Shown here: in pieces, positions 45,029-54,371 of the stretch
Layout of the letters: each line of letters starts with the position of its first letter
Numbering within the stretch: the stretch's first letter is position 1
NCBI RefSeq assembly: GCF_028657905.1
Contig: NZ_CP117782.1
Location: forward strand, 2,542,001-2,606,000
Direction of reading: 5' to 3'
DNA length: 64,000 nucleotides
From: Burkholderia sp. FERM BP-3421
GTDB lineage: Bacteria; Pseudomonadota; Gammaproteobacteria; Burkholderiales; Burkholderiaceae
Position numbers and translations under genes: made by a program
Notes under the pieces: generated by a model
What the model saw: the letters and a program-made list of their open reading frames with translations, nothing else
The model's database searches: none
What the model was told of the DNA's origin: nothing

Positions 45029-46534
45029 ATGAAAGCCAGCCTCCAACTTCGCCTGTCGCAACATCTCGCGCTGACCCCGCAGCTGCAGCAGTCGATCCGC
45101 CTGCTGCAGCTCTCGACGCTCGAATTGCAGCAGGAAGTGGCGATGGCGGTCTCACAGAACCCCCTGCTCGAGAACGACGACGACTGGATCACGAGCCCGC
45201 TGCGCGTCGCGTCGGACGGCTCGCTGATCGCGCAGTCGCCTGCGCAGGCATCGGCCGACATGTCGGGGCAGCCGCCGAACGGTTCGGGCGCGTCCAATGA
45301 GCGCCCGGAACGCGACGAGCCCGCCGGTGCCGACGAATACGACGGCTACTCCGACAACGGCGACGCGAGCCCGTGGAATCTCGACGACTTCGGCCGCTCC
45401 GCCCCCTCGTCCGATGAAGACGACATACCGCCGCTGCAGGTCCATGAAGCCACGACCTCGCTGCGCGATCACCTGTCCGCGCAGTTGCGCGTGACGCAGG
45501 CCGGCCCGCGCGACCGCGCGCTCGTGATGTTCCTGATCGAGTCGCTCGACGACGACGGCTACCTCACCGCGTCGTTCGACGAGATCCTGGCCGACCTGCC
45601 CGCCGAACTCGAGATCGACGTCGACGAACTGAACGCCGCGCTCGCGCTGCTGCACAGCTTCGACCCAGCAGGCGTCGGCGCGCGCTCGGCCTCCGAATGC
45701 CTGAGGCTGCAGCTGCTGCGGCTGGATCCGTCCCCGACGCGCGTGCTCGCGCTCGAGATCGTGTCGCAATATCTGGAGCTGCTGGCTGCGCGCGATTTCA
45801 CGCGGCTGCGCAAGCACCTGAAGGCGAACGACGACGAGCTGCGCGACGCGCACACGCTGATCCGCTCGCTCGAACCGTTCCCCGGCTCGGCCTACGGCAA
45901 GGCCGAGGCCGACTACGTGGTGCCCGACATCATCGTGAAGAAAAGCGGCCAGAGCTGGCACGCGGAGCTCAATCCGGAAGTCGTGCCGCGCCTGCGCATC
46001 AACCATCTTTACGCGAACATCCTGCGCAACAGCCGCGGCGATCCGAGCGCCGGATCGTTGAAGCAGCAACTGCAGGAAGCGCGTTGGCTCATCAAGAATA
46101 TCCAGCAGCGCTTCGACACGATCCTGCGCGTCGCGCAGGCGATTGTCGAACGTCAGAAGAATTTCTTTGCGCACGGCGAAATTGCCATGCGCCCCTTGGT
46201 TTTGCGGGAAATAGCTGATACGCTGGGCCTACACGAGTCGACTGTCTCCCGTGTGACAACAGGCAAGTACATGCTGACCCCGTTCGGGACGCTTGAATTT
46301 AAGTACTTCTTCGGATCACACGTGTCGACGGATACAGGGGGCGCCGCGTCATCCACGGCGATCCGCGCCCTCATCAAGCAACTGATAGGAGCCGAAGACC
46401 CAAAATCTCCTCTTTCGGACAGCCGCATAGCCGAGCTGCTGGCAGAACAAGGATTCGTGGTCGCGCGCCGCACGGTTGCCAAGTATCGCGAAGCCCTCAA
46501 GATCCCAGCGGTGAACCTGCGCAAGTCTCTGTAG
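45029..46534 (+). CDS. rpoN: RNA polymerase sigma-54 factor
   Basis: RpoN directs RNA polymerase to -24/-12 promoters that need enhancer-binding activators. From ATG 45029 (MKASLQLRLSQHLALTPQLQ) it is 501 residues; an upstream ATG at 44975 adds only an unlikely leader. Region I with Gln-rich activator interaction is at the start (LQQSIRLLQLSTLELQQEV), an acidic region II at about 50-130, the core-binding domain follows, and the C-terminus has the helix-turn-helix (REIADTLGLHESTVSRVTTG KYMLTP) and the RpoN box ARRTVAKYREALKIP near 480-495. Codon G+C falls clearly in the last third of the gene. Confidence 0.96.
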   Translation: MKASLQLRLSQHLALTPQLQQSIRLLQLSTLELQQEVAMAVSQNPLLENDDDWITSPLRVASDGSLIAQSPAQASADMSGQPPNGSGASNERPERDEPAGADEYDGYSDNGDASPWNLDDFGRSAPSSDEDDIPPLQVHEATTSLRDHLSAQLRVTQAGPRDRALVMFLIESLDDDGYLTASFDEILADLPAELEIDVDELNAALALLHSFDPAGVGARSASECLRLQLLRLDPSPTRVLALEIVSQYLELLAARDFTRLRKHLKANDDELRDAHTLIRSLEPFPGSAYGKAEADYVVPDIIVKKSGQSWHAELNPEVVPRLRINHLYANILRNSRGDPSAGSLKQQLQEARWLIKNIQQRFDTILRVAQAIVERQKNFFAHGEIAMRPLVLREIADTLGLHESTVSRVTTGKYMLTPFGTLEFKYFFGSHVSTDTGGAASSTAIRALIKQLIGAEDPKSPLSDSRIAELLAEQGFVVARRTVAKYREALKIPAVNLRKSL

Positions 46535-46692
46535 CCCGTCGCGCCAGCGGCGGGTATTTTCCGGCCGCCGCGCTGTCGACGGCAAAGGCCGGCCGATGCC
46601 TCCGCCGCCTCCGCTGCGCTACGGGGAGGCAGCCAGGTCGACCGGCGCTGCCGCCTCTACGCGGAAGGTGGTCATTAGCTTGGAGAAGCACT

Positions 46693-47052
46693 ATGAACCT
46701 GAAGATCAGTGGACACCATCTCGAAGTCACCCCTGCGATTCGCGAATACGTGATCACCAAGTTGGATAGGGTGCTGCGGCATAGCGACCAGGTTATCGAT
46801 GGCACTGTGATCCTCTCGGTCGACAACCACAAGGAAAAGGACAAGCAGCAGCGAGCGGAAATCAATCTGCATCTGAAGGGCAAGGATATCTTCGTCGAAA
46901 GCGCGAACGGCAATCTGTACGCCGCGATCGATCTGCTGATCGACAAGCTCGACCGCCAGGTCGTCAAGCACATGGAGCGACTGCAAACGCACACGCACGA
47001 TCCGCTCAAGCACCAGCCGGCCGTCGAGCAGATCGAACTGCCGCCGCAATGA
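46693..47052 (+). CDS. hpf: Ribosome hibernation-promoting factor
   Basis: A 119-residue short-form HPF/YfiA-family protein that binds the 30S subunit and promotes 100S dimers in stationary phase. The pattern MNLKISGHHLEVTPAIREYV, KLDRVLRHSDQVI and HLKGKDIFVESANGNLYAAI matches the family; the sequence lacks the long C-terminal dimerisation domain. The gene is between rpoN and ptsN, as in most proteobacteria. GGAG lies about eight bases before the ATG (GGAGAAGCACT). A strong intrinsic terminator follows. Confidence 0.95.
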   Translation: MNLKISGHHLEVTPAIREYVITKLDRVLRHSDQVIDGTVILSVDNHKEKDKQQRAEINLHLKGKDIFVESANGNLYAAIDLLIDKLDRQVVKHMERLQTHTHDPLKHQPAVEQIELPPQ

Positions 47053-47086
47053 AGCAATGAATCACGGCGCTCGAGCGCCATACCGG

Positions 47087-47114
47087 CCGCCCGCTTAGAC
47101 GGGCGGTTTTTTTT
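47087..47114 (+). terminator. Intrinsic terminator after hpf
   Basis: CCGCCCG (47087-47093) pairs with CGGGCGG (47100-47106), then eight T. It separates the rpoN-hpf transcript from ptsN. Confidence 0.85.
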
Positions 47115-47173
47115 GCTGCCCGCCCGCAGAGGCATGGGCAGCGCCGCAGCGCACCACGCCGTCTGCTGTGCTC

Positions 47174-47179
47174 TATAAT
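47174..47179 (+). promoter_or_regulatory. -10 element (TATAAT) of the ptsN-hprK-rapZ operon
   Basis: A perfect TATAAT follows the hpf terminator and precedes ptsN by about 140 bases. No matching -35 hexamer is evident at the usual distance. Confidence 0.5.
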
Positions 47180-47319
47180 GTCCCGTTATTACCGGGGGCG
47201 TTAAGCCGGCTCGCCGTGCTCTACAAGGTCTCCATCGCCTAACGCCGTCCTAATTGCCCGATATGGAAAATCAGTCCGCCGCCGCGAGGAGACCCCAGGC
47301 CGCTCCCTTGCCTGCCAAC

Positions 47320-47775
47320 ATGAATCGCCTAGCCAAAATCCTGCCCTTAGAGAACGTCGTCATCGGCCTCTCGGTCACCAGCAAGAAGCGCGTCTTCGAA
47401 CAAGCCGGGCTGATCTTCGAAAATCAGAACGGTATCGCCCGCAGCATCGTCACCGACAACCTGTTCGCGCGCGAGCGCCTCGGCTCGACGGGTCTCGGTG
47501 AAGGCGTCGCGATTCCGCACGGCCGAATCAAGGGGCTCAAGCACCCGCTCGCCGCGTTCGTGCGGCTCGCCGAGCCGATCCCGTTCGAAGCGCCCGACGG
47601 CCAGCCGGTGTCGCTGTTGATCTTCCTGCTGGTGCCAGAACAGGCCACCCAGCAGCACCTCGAAATCCTCTCCGAAATCGCGCAGTTGCTGTCCGACCGC
47701 GACGCGCGCGAACGCCTGCATACCAGTACGGACCGCGACGAGTTGCATCAACTCCTCACTCAGTGGCAACCTTGA
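47320..47775 (+). CDS. ptsN: PTS IIA-like nitrogen-regulatory protein (EIIA-Ntr)
   Basis: PtsN receives phosphate from NPr in the nitrogen PTS and controls potassium transport, sigma-54-linked genes and cell envelope functions. From ATG 47320 (MNRLAKILPLENVVIGLSV) it has 151 residues, the usual size; in-frame ATG 47263 or TTG 47254 would add a non-conserved leader. The phospho-acceptor is His67 in GVAIPHGRIKGL. The fold ends with ILSEIAQLLSD and LHQLLTQW. It is followed by hprK, linking nitrogen PTS and HPr kinase. Confidence 0.95.
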   Translation: MNRLAKILPLENVVIGLSVTSKKRVFEQAGLIFENQNGIARSIVTDNLFARERLGSTGLGEGVAIPHGRIKGLKHPLAAFVRLAEPIPFEAPDGQPVSLLIFLLVPEQATQQHLEILSEIAQLLSDRDARERLHTSTDRDELHQLLTQWQP

Positions 47776-47902
47776 GCTGATCCGGGCGGTTTTTTTTCGC
47801 GACCGGCGGCACCGCCCGCCCCCCGGCCACCGCCCGCTGCCGGGCCGGCAGCGCGACCTTCGTCGCGCCGCCGCGGCGCCGGCTCCTTGGAGTGACGGAC
47901 TC

Positions 47903-48871
47903 ATGGATACGTCCAGCATCAACGCCCAGAGCATCTTCGACGACAACGCCGCCATGCTGAAACTCAGCTGGCTGACGGGGCATGAAGGCTGGGAACGCGG
48001 TTTTTCCTCCGACACGGTATCGAACGCGACCTCGAGCGCCGACCTCGTCGGCCACCTGAACCTGATCCACCCGAACCGGATCCAGGTCCTCGGCGAGGCC
48101 GAGATCAACTACTACCAGCGCCAGACCGACGAGGACCGCTCGCGCCACATGGCCGAGCTGATCGCCCTCGAACCGCCGTTCCTGGTGGTCGCGGGCGGCG
48201 CCGCCGCCCCGCCCGAGCTGGTGCTGCGCTGCACGCGCTCGTCCACGCCGCTGTTCACGACGCCGATGTCCGCGGCCGCCGTGATCGACAGCCTGCGGCT
48301 CTACATGTCGCGCATCCTCGCGCCGCGCGCGACGCTGCACGGCGTGTTCCTCGACATCCTCGGGATGGGCGTGCTGCTCACGGGCGACTCCGGCCTCGGC
48401 AAGAGCGAACTCGGCCTCGAGCTGATCAGCCGCGGCCACGGCCTCGTCGCCGACGACGCGGTCGACTTCGTGCGCCTCGGCCCCGACTTCGTCGAGGGCC
48501 GCTGCCCGCCGCTGCTGCAGAACCTGCTCGAAGTGCGCGGCCTCGGCCTGCTCGACATCAAGACGATCTTCGGCGAGACCGCCGTACGGCGAAAGATGAA
48601 GCTGAAGCTGATCGTCCAGCTGGTGCGCCGGCCGGACGGTGAATTCCAGCGGCTGCCGCTCGAAAGCCAGACGGTCGACGTGCTCGGCCTGCCGATCAGC
48701 AAGGTCACGATCCAGGTGGCGGCCGGCCGCAACCTCGCGGTGCTGGTCGAGGCGGCGGTCCGCAACACGATCCTCCAGCTGCGCGGGATCGACACGCTGC
48801 GCGACTTCATGGACCGGCAGCGCCTCGCGATGCAGGATCCCGACAGCCAGTTCCCGGGCAAGCTCGTGTAA
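47903..48871 (+). CDS. hprK: HPr kinase/phosphorylase
   Basis: HprK phosphorylates and dephosphorylates HPr-like proteins on Ser. The 322-residue protein is full length: N-terminal domain (about 1-130), the His-containing LHGVFLDILGMGVLLTG leading to Walker A GDSGLGKSE (161-169), the acidic LVADDAVDFV, and the family signature EVRGLGLLDI near 213-222. Beta-proteobacteria lack a full sugar PTS in many cases, so the substrate is likely the Ntr/mannose-type HPr encoded elsewhere. It lies between ptsN and rapZ. Confidence 0.96.
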   Translation: MDTSSINAQSIFDDNAAMLKLSWLTGHEGWERGFSSDTVSNATSSADLVGHLNLIHPNRIQVLGEAEINYYQRQTDEDRSRHMAELIALEPPFLVVAGGAAAPPELVLRCTRSSTPLFTTPMSAAAVIDSLRLYMSRILAPRATLHGVFLDILGMGVLLTGDSGLGKSELGLELISRGHGLVADDAVDFVRLGPDFVEGRCPPLLQNLLEVRGLGLLDIKTIFGETAVRRKMKLKLIVQLVRRPDGEFQRLPLESQTVDVLGLPISKVTIQVAAGRNLAVLVEAAVRNTILQLRGIDTLRDFMDRQRLAMQDPDSQFPGKLV

Positions 48872-48947
48872 CGCGCGCCGGCTCGGCAGCGCCACGCGGG
48901 TGCCACGAGCCGGTGCTATGATGAAACGTCAGGATTTACGTCTTCCC

Positions 48948-49841
48948 ATGCGCATTGTCCTCATCACCGGCATTTCCGGCTCCGGCAAATCCGTCGCGTT
49001 GAACGCGCTGGAAGACGCCGGCTATTACTGCGTCGACAACCTGCCGCCGCGCGTGCTGCCGGAACTCGCGCGCTACCTGGCCGAGGACGGCCAGCATCGG
49101 CTCGCGGTCGCGATCGACGCGCGCTCGAGCGCCTCGCTCGACGACATGCCGGGCCTGATCCGCGCGCTGTCCGTCGACCACGACGTGCGCGTGCTGTTCC
49201 TCAATGCGAGCACCCAGGCGCTGATCCAGCGCTTCTCCGAAACGCGCCGCCGCCATCCGCTGTCCGGTTCGCCGTCCCACGACGCGGACGTCGGCCTGCT
49301 GTCGTCGCTCGAGGAAGCCATCGAGCGCGAGCGCGACCTGGTCGCGCCGCTCGCGGAATTCGGCCACCAGATCGACACCAGCAGCCTGCGCGCGAACGTG
49401 CTGCGCAGCTGGGTCAAGCGCTTCATCGAGCAGAAGAACGACGACCTGGTGCTGATGTTCGAATCGTTCGGCTTCAAGCGCGGCGTGCCGCTCGACGCCG
49501 ATTTCACGTTCGACGTGCGCGCGCTGCCGAACCCGTACTACGACCACCAGCTGCGCCCGCTCACCGGGCTCGACAAGCCGGTCATCGCGTTCCTCGACGC
49601 GCTGCCGATCGTCCACCAGATGATCGACGACATCGAGGCGTTCCTCGTCAAATGGCTGCCGCACTTCCGCGACGACAACCGCAGCTACCTGACCGTCGCG
49701 ATCGGCTGCACGGGCGGCCAGCACCGCTCGGTGTTCATCGCGGAGACGCTCGCCGCGCGTCTCGCGCGCCAGGCCAACGTGATCGTGCGGCATCGTGACG
49801 CGCCGGTGGACACCGACGCGTCGTCGCGGCTCGTCACCTAG
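48948..49841 (+). CDS. rapZ: RNase adapter protein RapZ
   Basis: RapZ binds the small RNA GlmZ and RNase E and senses glucosamine-6-phosphate in enterics; outside these it is usually known as the YvcJ-like nucleotide-binding protein. From ATG 48948 the 297-residue product has Walker A GISGSGKSV at 8-16, YYCVDNLPPRVLPELARYL, the SFGFKRGVP segment and the C-terminal RNA-binding domain with IGCTGGQHRSVFIAE. The stop is TAG. It is the fourth gene of the ptsN operon. Confidence 0.96.
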   Translation: MRIVLITGISGSGKSVALNALEDAGYYCVDNLPPRVLPELARYLAEDGQHRLAVAIDARSSASLDDMPGLIRALSVDHDVRVLFLNASTQALIQRFSETRRRHPLSGSPSHDADVGLLSSLEEAIERERDLVAPLAEFGHQIDTSSLRANVLRSWVKRFIEQKNDDLVLMFESFGFKRGVPLDADFTFDVRALPNPYYDHQLRPLTGLDKPVIAFLDALPIVHQMIDDIEAFLVKWLPHFRDDNRSYLTVAIGCTGGQHRSVFIAETLAARLARQANVIVRHRDAPVDTDASSRLVT

Positions 49842-49869
49842 CGGGGCCGCCCCTCCTCGAGCGCGCGCC

Positions 49870-50505
49870 ATGTCCTCTCTCTCGACCACTCTCATCGATC
49901 TGCCGCTGTTTCCGCTGCATACGGTGTTGTTCCCGGGAGGCCTGCTGCCGCTCAAGGTGTTCGAGGCGCGCTATCTCGACATGGCGCGCGCATGCCTGCG
50001 CGACGATGCGCCGTTCGGCGTGTGCCTGCTGCGCAGCGGGCCGGAAGTCGCGCAGGAAGGCGCGGTCTCGGTGCCCGAGACGATCGGCTGCATGGCGCGG
50101 ATCGTCGAATGCGACACCGGCGAATTCGGCATGCTCTACCTGCGCACGATCGGCACGCAGCGCTTCGAGCTGCTGTCGCACCGCGTCGAGGCGAACGGCC
50201 TGCTGGTCGGCATCGCGGAGCCGATGCCCGACGACATTCCGCTCGACGGCGAGCTGACGCTCGCGCAATTCGGCGCCTGCGCGGAAGTGCTCGAACGGAT
50301 CATCGAGGCGCTGCGCCGGACCGAGCCGGGCGAGATGCCGTTCGTCGAGCCGTTCTGCTTCGACAGCCCGACCTGGGTGGCCAACCGGCTGTCCGAGGTG
50401 CTGCCGCTCGACCTGCGCGCGCGGCAGAAGCTGATGGAGTTTCCCGATGTCGGCGCACGCATCGACGCCGTGCACCAGGTGCTGACCCGCCACGGATGGC
50501 TGTAG
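49870..50505 (+). CDS. LON peptidase substrate-binding domain protein
   Basis: A 211-residue stand-alone N-terminal domain of Lon protease (PUA-like LAN domain) without ATPase or protease parts. The diagnostic beginning is LPLFPLHTVLFPGGLLPLKVFEARYLDM, followed by FGVCLL, IGCMARIVECD and RFELLSH. Its last third is helical. The role is unknown; similar genes in beta-proteobacteria are placed between rapZ and mutY as here. The gene is 28 bases after rapZ and convergent with mutY (six bases between stops). Confidence 0.92.
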   Translation: MSSLSTTLIDLPLFPLHTVLFPGGLLPLKVFEARYLDMARACLRDDAPFGVCLLRSGPEVAQEGAVSVPETIGCMARIVECDTGEFGMLYLRTIGTQRFELLSHRVEANGLLVGIAEPMPDDIPLDGELTLAQFGACAEVLERIIEALRRTEPGEMPFVEPFCFDSPTWVANRLSEVLPLDLRARQKLMEFPDVGARIDAVHQVLTRHGWL

Positions 50506-50511
50506 GCGCGC

Positions 50512-51621
50512 TCAGATCAGGGAGCCGCCGAGACTGTCGAGCAGCTTGCGCACCGGCGCGGGCACGCCGTACGCATCGAGCCCGCCGAGCGGCACCCACG
50601 CGGTTTCGTCATCGCCCGCGGCCAACGCGCCGGCCGCGGGCGCCCCGTCCAGTTCCGCGAGCCGCGGCTCGATCTCCAGCTTGAAGTGCGTGAAGGTGTG
50701 CGTAAACGACGCGAGCCGCACCAGCGACGCGCCGCCGAACGCGCGCGCGTGCTCGAGCAGCGCCGCGTCGCCGTCGGCCTCGGGCAGGCTCCAGAGTCCG
50801 CCCCAGATGCCCGTGGGCGGACGCCGCCGCAATAGCACGGCATCGCCGTCGCGCAGCACCAGCATCCAGGTGCGGCGCACGGGCACCGCCTTCTTCGGAC
50901 GCGCGGCGGGCAGCTCGCGCTGCCGCCCGCTCGACTGCGCGACGCAGTCGCCCGCGAACGGACACCGCGCGCAATCGGGCTTGCCGCGTACGCACAAGGT
51001 CGCGCCGAGATCCATCAGGCCCTGCGTATACGCACTGACGTCGGCTTGATTCGCGGCGTCGGGCAACAGCGATTCCGCCAGCGCCCACATCTCGTTCTCG
51101 ACGCGCTTCTCGCCCGGAAATCCCTCCACGCCGAACACCCGCGCGAGCACGCGTTTCACGTTGCCGTCGAGAATCGTCGCGCGCGCGCCGAACGCGAACG
51201 ACGCGATCGCGGCCGCCGTCGAGCGGCCGATGCCGGGCAATTCGGCCAGCGCGTCCGGCGCCGCCGGGAACATGCCGCCGTGCTGCTCGACCACCACCTG
51301 CGCGCAGCGGTGCAGGTTGCGCGCCCGCGAGTAGTAGCCGAGCCCGGCCCACAGCGCCATCACGTCGTCGGCGGGGGCCGCCGCGAGCGCCGCGACATCG
51401 GGAAAGCGTTCGAGGAAGCGCAGGTAGTACGGCACGACGGTCGACACCTGGGTCTGCTGCAACATGATTTCCGACAACCAGATCCGGTAGGGATCGCGGG
51501 TGTTCTGCCACGGCAGGTCGTGGCGGCCGTGCGCGCGCTGCCACGCGATCAGCCTGGCGGCGAACCCGGCATGCAGCGGGGTGACGGGAAACGGAGCGGG
51601 GGGAATGCGGGGTGGCTTCAA
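50512..51621 (-). CDS. mutY: Adenine DNA glycosylase
   Basis: MutY removes adenine paired with 8-oxoguanine. The 369-residue protein has the helix-hairpin-helix domain with catalytic Glu in SEIMLQQTQVSTVVPYYL and Asp in ATILDGNVKRVLARV, the [4Fe-4S] site CVRGKPDCARCPFAGDC with the CX6CX2CX5C spacing, and a C-terminal Nudix-like domain that recognises 8-oxoG. It lies directly after mutM on the same strand (four bases between), so both parts of the oxidised-guanine system are co-expressed. Confidence 0.97.
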   Translation of the reverse strand: MKPPRIPPAPFPVTPLHAGFAARLIAWQRAHGRHDLPWQNTRDPYRIWLSEIMLQQTQVSTVVPYYLRFLERFPDVAALAAAPADDVMALWAGLGYYSRARNLHRCAQVVVEQHGGMFPAAPDALAELPGIGRSTAAAIASFAFGARATILDGNVKRVLARVFGVEGFPGEKRVENEMWALAESLLPDAANQADVSAYTQGLMDLGATLCVRGKPDCARCPFAGDCVAQSSGRQRELPAARPKKAVPVRRTWMLVLRDGDAVLLRRRPPTGIWGGLWSLPEADGDAALLEHARAFGGASLVRLASFTHTFTHFKLEIEPRLAELDGAPAAGALAAGDDETAWVPLGGLDAYGVPAPVRKLLDSLGGSLI

Positions 51622-51625
51622 GTTT

Positions 51626-52456
51626 TCAACGCTGACAATTCGGACAGTAATAGGTCGACCGCTGTCCCTGCACGATCTGGCGCACCGGCGTGCCGCAGAC
51701 CCGGCACGGCGCGCCCGCGCGATCGTAGACGAAACAGTCGAGCTGGAAATAGCCGCTTTCGCCGTTGCTGCCGACGAAATCGCGCAAGGTGCTGCCGCCG
51801 CGCTCGATCGCGGCGGCGAGCGTCTCGCGCACCGCGTCGGCCAGGCGTTCGTAACGGGGCAGCGACACCCGGCCGGCCGCGGTGGTCGGCCGGATGCCCG
51901 CGCGGAACAGGCTCTCCGACGCGTAGATGTTGCCCACGCCGACCACGATGTCGCCCGCCAGCAGCGCCTGCTTCACCGACACGCTGCGCCCGCGCGTGCG
52001 CCGATGCAGCAGCACGCCGTCGAACCCCGCCTCGAGCGGCTCGACGCCGAGGCCCGCGAGCAGCGGATGGGTGCGCACGTCGCCCGCGCTGCGCGGATGC
52101 CAGAGCACCGCGCCGAAGCGACGCGGATCGCGAAAGCGCAATACAAAATCGTCAAACAACCAATCGATGTGATCGTGCCGCGCGGCGGCGGGCACCTGCG
52201 CGAGGTCCGGCAGGATGCGCAGGGTGCCCGTCATGCCGAGGTGGACGATGAACCAGCCGGCGTCGACCTCGAACAGCAGGTACTTGCCGCGCCGCTCGAC
52301 CCGGAGCACCTCGCGGGCCTCGAGCGTGCGCGCCAGTTCGGCGGGCACGGGCCAGCGCAACATGGCGGTGCGCACCTCGACGCGGCGCACGCGCTGCCCC
52401 GCGACGAACGGCTCGATTCCACGGCGCGTGACTTCAACTTCCGGCAACTCTGGCAT
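51626..52456 (-). CDS. mutM: Formamidopyrimidine-DNA glycosylase
   Basis: MutM (Fpg) excises 8-oxoguanine and cuts the strand. From ATG 52456 the protein has 276 residues starting MPELPEVEVTRR (the catalytic Pro1-Glu2). H2TH and zinc-finger parts follow, ending in CRVCGTPVRQIVQGQRSTYY CPNCQR with four zinc Cys. Lys near LLFEVDAGWFIVHLGMTGTL is the expected active-site lysine. It is divergent from the TPR-lipoprotein-ispE run and precedes mutY. Confidence 0.97.
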   Translation of the reverse strand: MPELPEVEVTRRGIEPFVAGQRVRRVEVRTAMLRWPVPAELARTLEAREVLRVERRGKYLLFEVDAGWFIVHLGMTGTLRILPDLAQVPAAARHDHIDWLFDDFVLRFRDPRRFGAVLWHPRSAGDVRTHPLLAGLGVEPLEAGFDGVLLHRRTRGRSVSVKQALLAGDIVVGVGNIYASESLFRAGIRPTTAAGRVSLPRYERLADAVRETLAAAIERGGSTLRDFVGSNGESGYFQLDCFVYDRAGAPCRVCGTPVRQIVQGQRSTYYCPNCQR

Positions 52457-52544
52457 GGTTCGGTGGTCTGTATCTTGCTGGTAACGATTCTGCGCGTATT
52501 GTAGCGGGCGCGTTACAATCGACTGAAACATCGAACGGATTTCC

Positions 52545-54371
52545 ATGACCTTGCCCTCGAAGCTGTTCCAGAAGCGCCGCACCGCACTTGCGCGCGGCCC
52601 GCTCGCTGCCCCGGTGCGTCGCGCGATCGGCGCGGCCCTCCTCGCGGCAACGGCGTTCGCCGCCCTGCCTGTGCAGGCGCAGGATCCGGTCCCGGACGAC
52701 GACGTCGCCGAGGGCCTGCAGATCCCCGCGCTGCCCGAGGAGAAGAAGGATCTCCCGAACCTCCCGCTGACGGCCCAGATCGTCTACCAGGTGCTCGCGG
52801 CCGAAGTGGCGCTGCAGCGCGGCCAGCCCGCGCCCGCATACCAGACCTACCTGGCGCTCGCGCGCGACACGCAGGATCCGCGCAACGCGCAGCGCGCCAC
52901 CGAGATCGCGCTCGCGGCGCAGAGCCCGGCGGATGCGCTCGTCGCCGCGAACCTGTGGCGCAAGTACGCGCCCGATTCGAACCGCGCAGCGCAAGTCGAC
53001 GCCGCGCTGCTCGTGCTCGGCGGCAAGCCGGCCGAGGCGCAGCCGATGCTCGCGCGCGGGCTCGCGCGCGCGACCGACGATACGCGCGGCGATGCGATCC
53101 TCGCGCTGCAGGCGATGCTGATGCGCGGGCCGAACCGCGTGGAAGGGCTCGCCGTCCTTCAGGACCTGCTGAAGAACGACCTGAACCGGCCCGAGGCGCA
53201 GCTCGCGCTCGCCCGCCAGCAGCTGGCGACGGACGACAAGGCCGCCGCCGCGCAATCGCTGCGCCAGGCGCTGCAGCTCAAGCCCGACTACCTGCCGGCC
53301 GCGCTGATGCTGTCGCAGATGGGGCCGGACGAGCGCGCGGTCGGCATCGCGTCGTTCGAGAAGTACGTGCAGCAGAATCCGAAGTCGCGCGACGGGCGCC
53401 TCGCGCTCGCGCAGCTGTATCTCGCAGACGATCGCCTCGACGACGCGCAGAAGCAGTTCGAGGCGATGCGCAAGAACGACTCGAAGGATGCGACGCCGCT
53501 GATGGCGATCGCGCTGATCAAGATCCAGCAGAAGCAGCTCGACAACGCGACCACCTACCTGAAGCAGTACATCCAGGTCGCCGAGAAGAAGCCCGGCGCC
53601 GATGTCGGCCAGGCCTACATCTATCTCGCCCAGATCGCGCTCGATCAGGACAACGACGCACTCGCCGGCCAATGGCTCGACAAGATCGACCAGACGAGCC
53701 AGCACTACGTGCCCGCCCAGGTCACGCGCGCGCAGCTGCTGCAGAAGCAGGGCAAGACCGACGAGGCGCGCAAGGTGCTCGCCGACCTGCAAGTCGTCGA
53801 TCCGCGCGATGCGGCGGTGATCGCGCGCACCGACGCGTCGATCCTGTTCACCGCGAAGCGTTACAAGGAGGCGTCGGACCGCCTCGCGCAGGCGGTCGAG
53901 GATTTCCCGGACGACCCCGACCTGCGCTACGACTACGCGATGGCGAGCGAGAAGCTCGGCCAGTTCACGACGATGGAAAAGCAGCTGCGGATCCTGATGC
54001 GCGCCCAGCCGGACAACCCGCAGGCCTACAACGCGCTCGGCTATTCGCTCGCGGACCGCAACCAGCGGCTGCAGGAAGCGAGCAAGCTGATCGAGAAGGC
54101 CAGCGCGCTCGCGCCCGATGATGCGTTCATCATGGACAGCCTCGGCTGGGTCAAGTACCGCCTCGGCGACAACGCGAGCGCGACGCGGATCCTGCGGCAG
54201 GCCTACGACCTGCAGCCGAACGCCGAGATCGGCGCGCACCTCGGCGAGGTGCTGTGGAAGAGCGGGTCGCAGGATCAGGCGCGCGCGGCGTGGCGCGAGG
54301 CCCAGAAGCTCGAACCCGACAACGACACGCTCGTGCAGACGCTCAAGCGCTTCCAGGTCAACGGGCTCTGA
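52545..54371 (+). CDS. Exported TPR-repeat protein
   Basis: A 608-residue protein with a long N-terminal signal (arginine-rich, cleavage near VQAQ, residue 46) and about 10-12 tetratricopeptide-like repeats through the remainder, for example residues AYNALGYSLADRNQRLQEAS and AFIMDSLGWVKYRLGDNASA. It resembles the periplasmic TPR proteins found before lolB in beta-proteobacteria. The likely role is a scaffold in envelope or lipoprotein biogenesis. Its stop overlaps the lolB start (TGATG). Confidence 0.88.
   Translation: MTLPSKLFQKRRTALARGPLAAPVRRAIGAALLAATAFAALPVQAQDPVPDDDVAEGLQIPALPEEKKDLPNLPLTAQIVYQVLAAEVALQRGQPAPAYQTYLALARDTQDPRNAQRATEIALAAQSPADALVAANLWRKYAPDSNRAAQVDAALLVLGGKPAEAQPMLARGLARATDDTRGDAILALQAMLMRGPNRVEGLAVLQDLLKNDLNRPEAQLALARQQLATDDKAAAAQSLRQALQLKPDYLPAALMLSQMGPDERAVGIASFEKYVQQNPKSRDGRLALAQLYLADDRLDDAQKQFEAMRKNDSKDATPLMAIALIKIQQKQLDNATTYLKQYIQVAEKKPGADVGQAYIYLAQIALDQDNDALAGQWLDKIDQTSQHYVPAQVTRAQLLQKQGKTDEARKVLADLQVVDPRDAAVIARTDASILFTAKRYKEASDRLAQAVEDFPDDPDLRYDYAMASEKLGQFTTMEKQLRILMRAQPDNPQAYNALGYSLADRNQRLQEASKLIEKASALAPDDAFIMDSLGWVKYRLGDNASATRILRQAYDLQPNAEIGAHLGEVLWKSGSQDQARAAWREAQKLEPDNDTLVQTLKRFQVNGL

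Noticed and set aside
47775..47800. GGGCGGTTTTTTTT after ptsN resembling the hpf terminator
   Set aside because: No complementary left arm is present, so it cannot form the stem; likely chance similarity.
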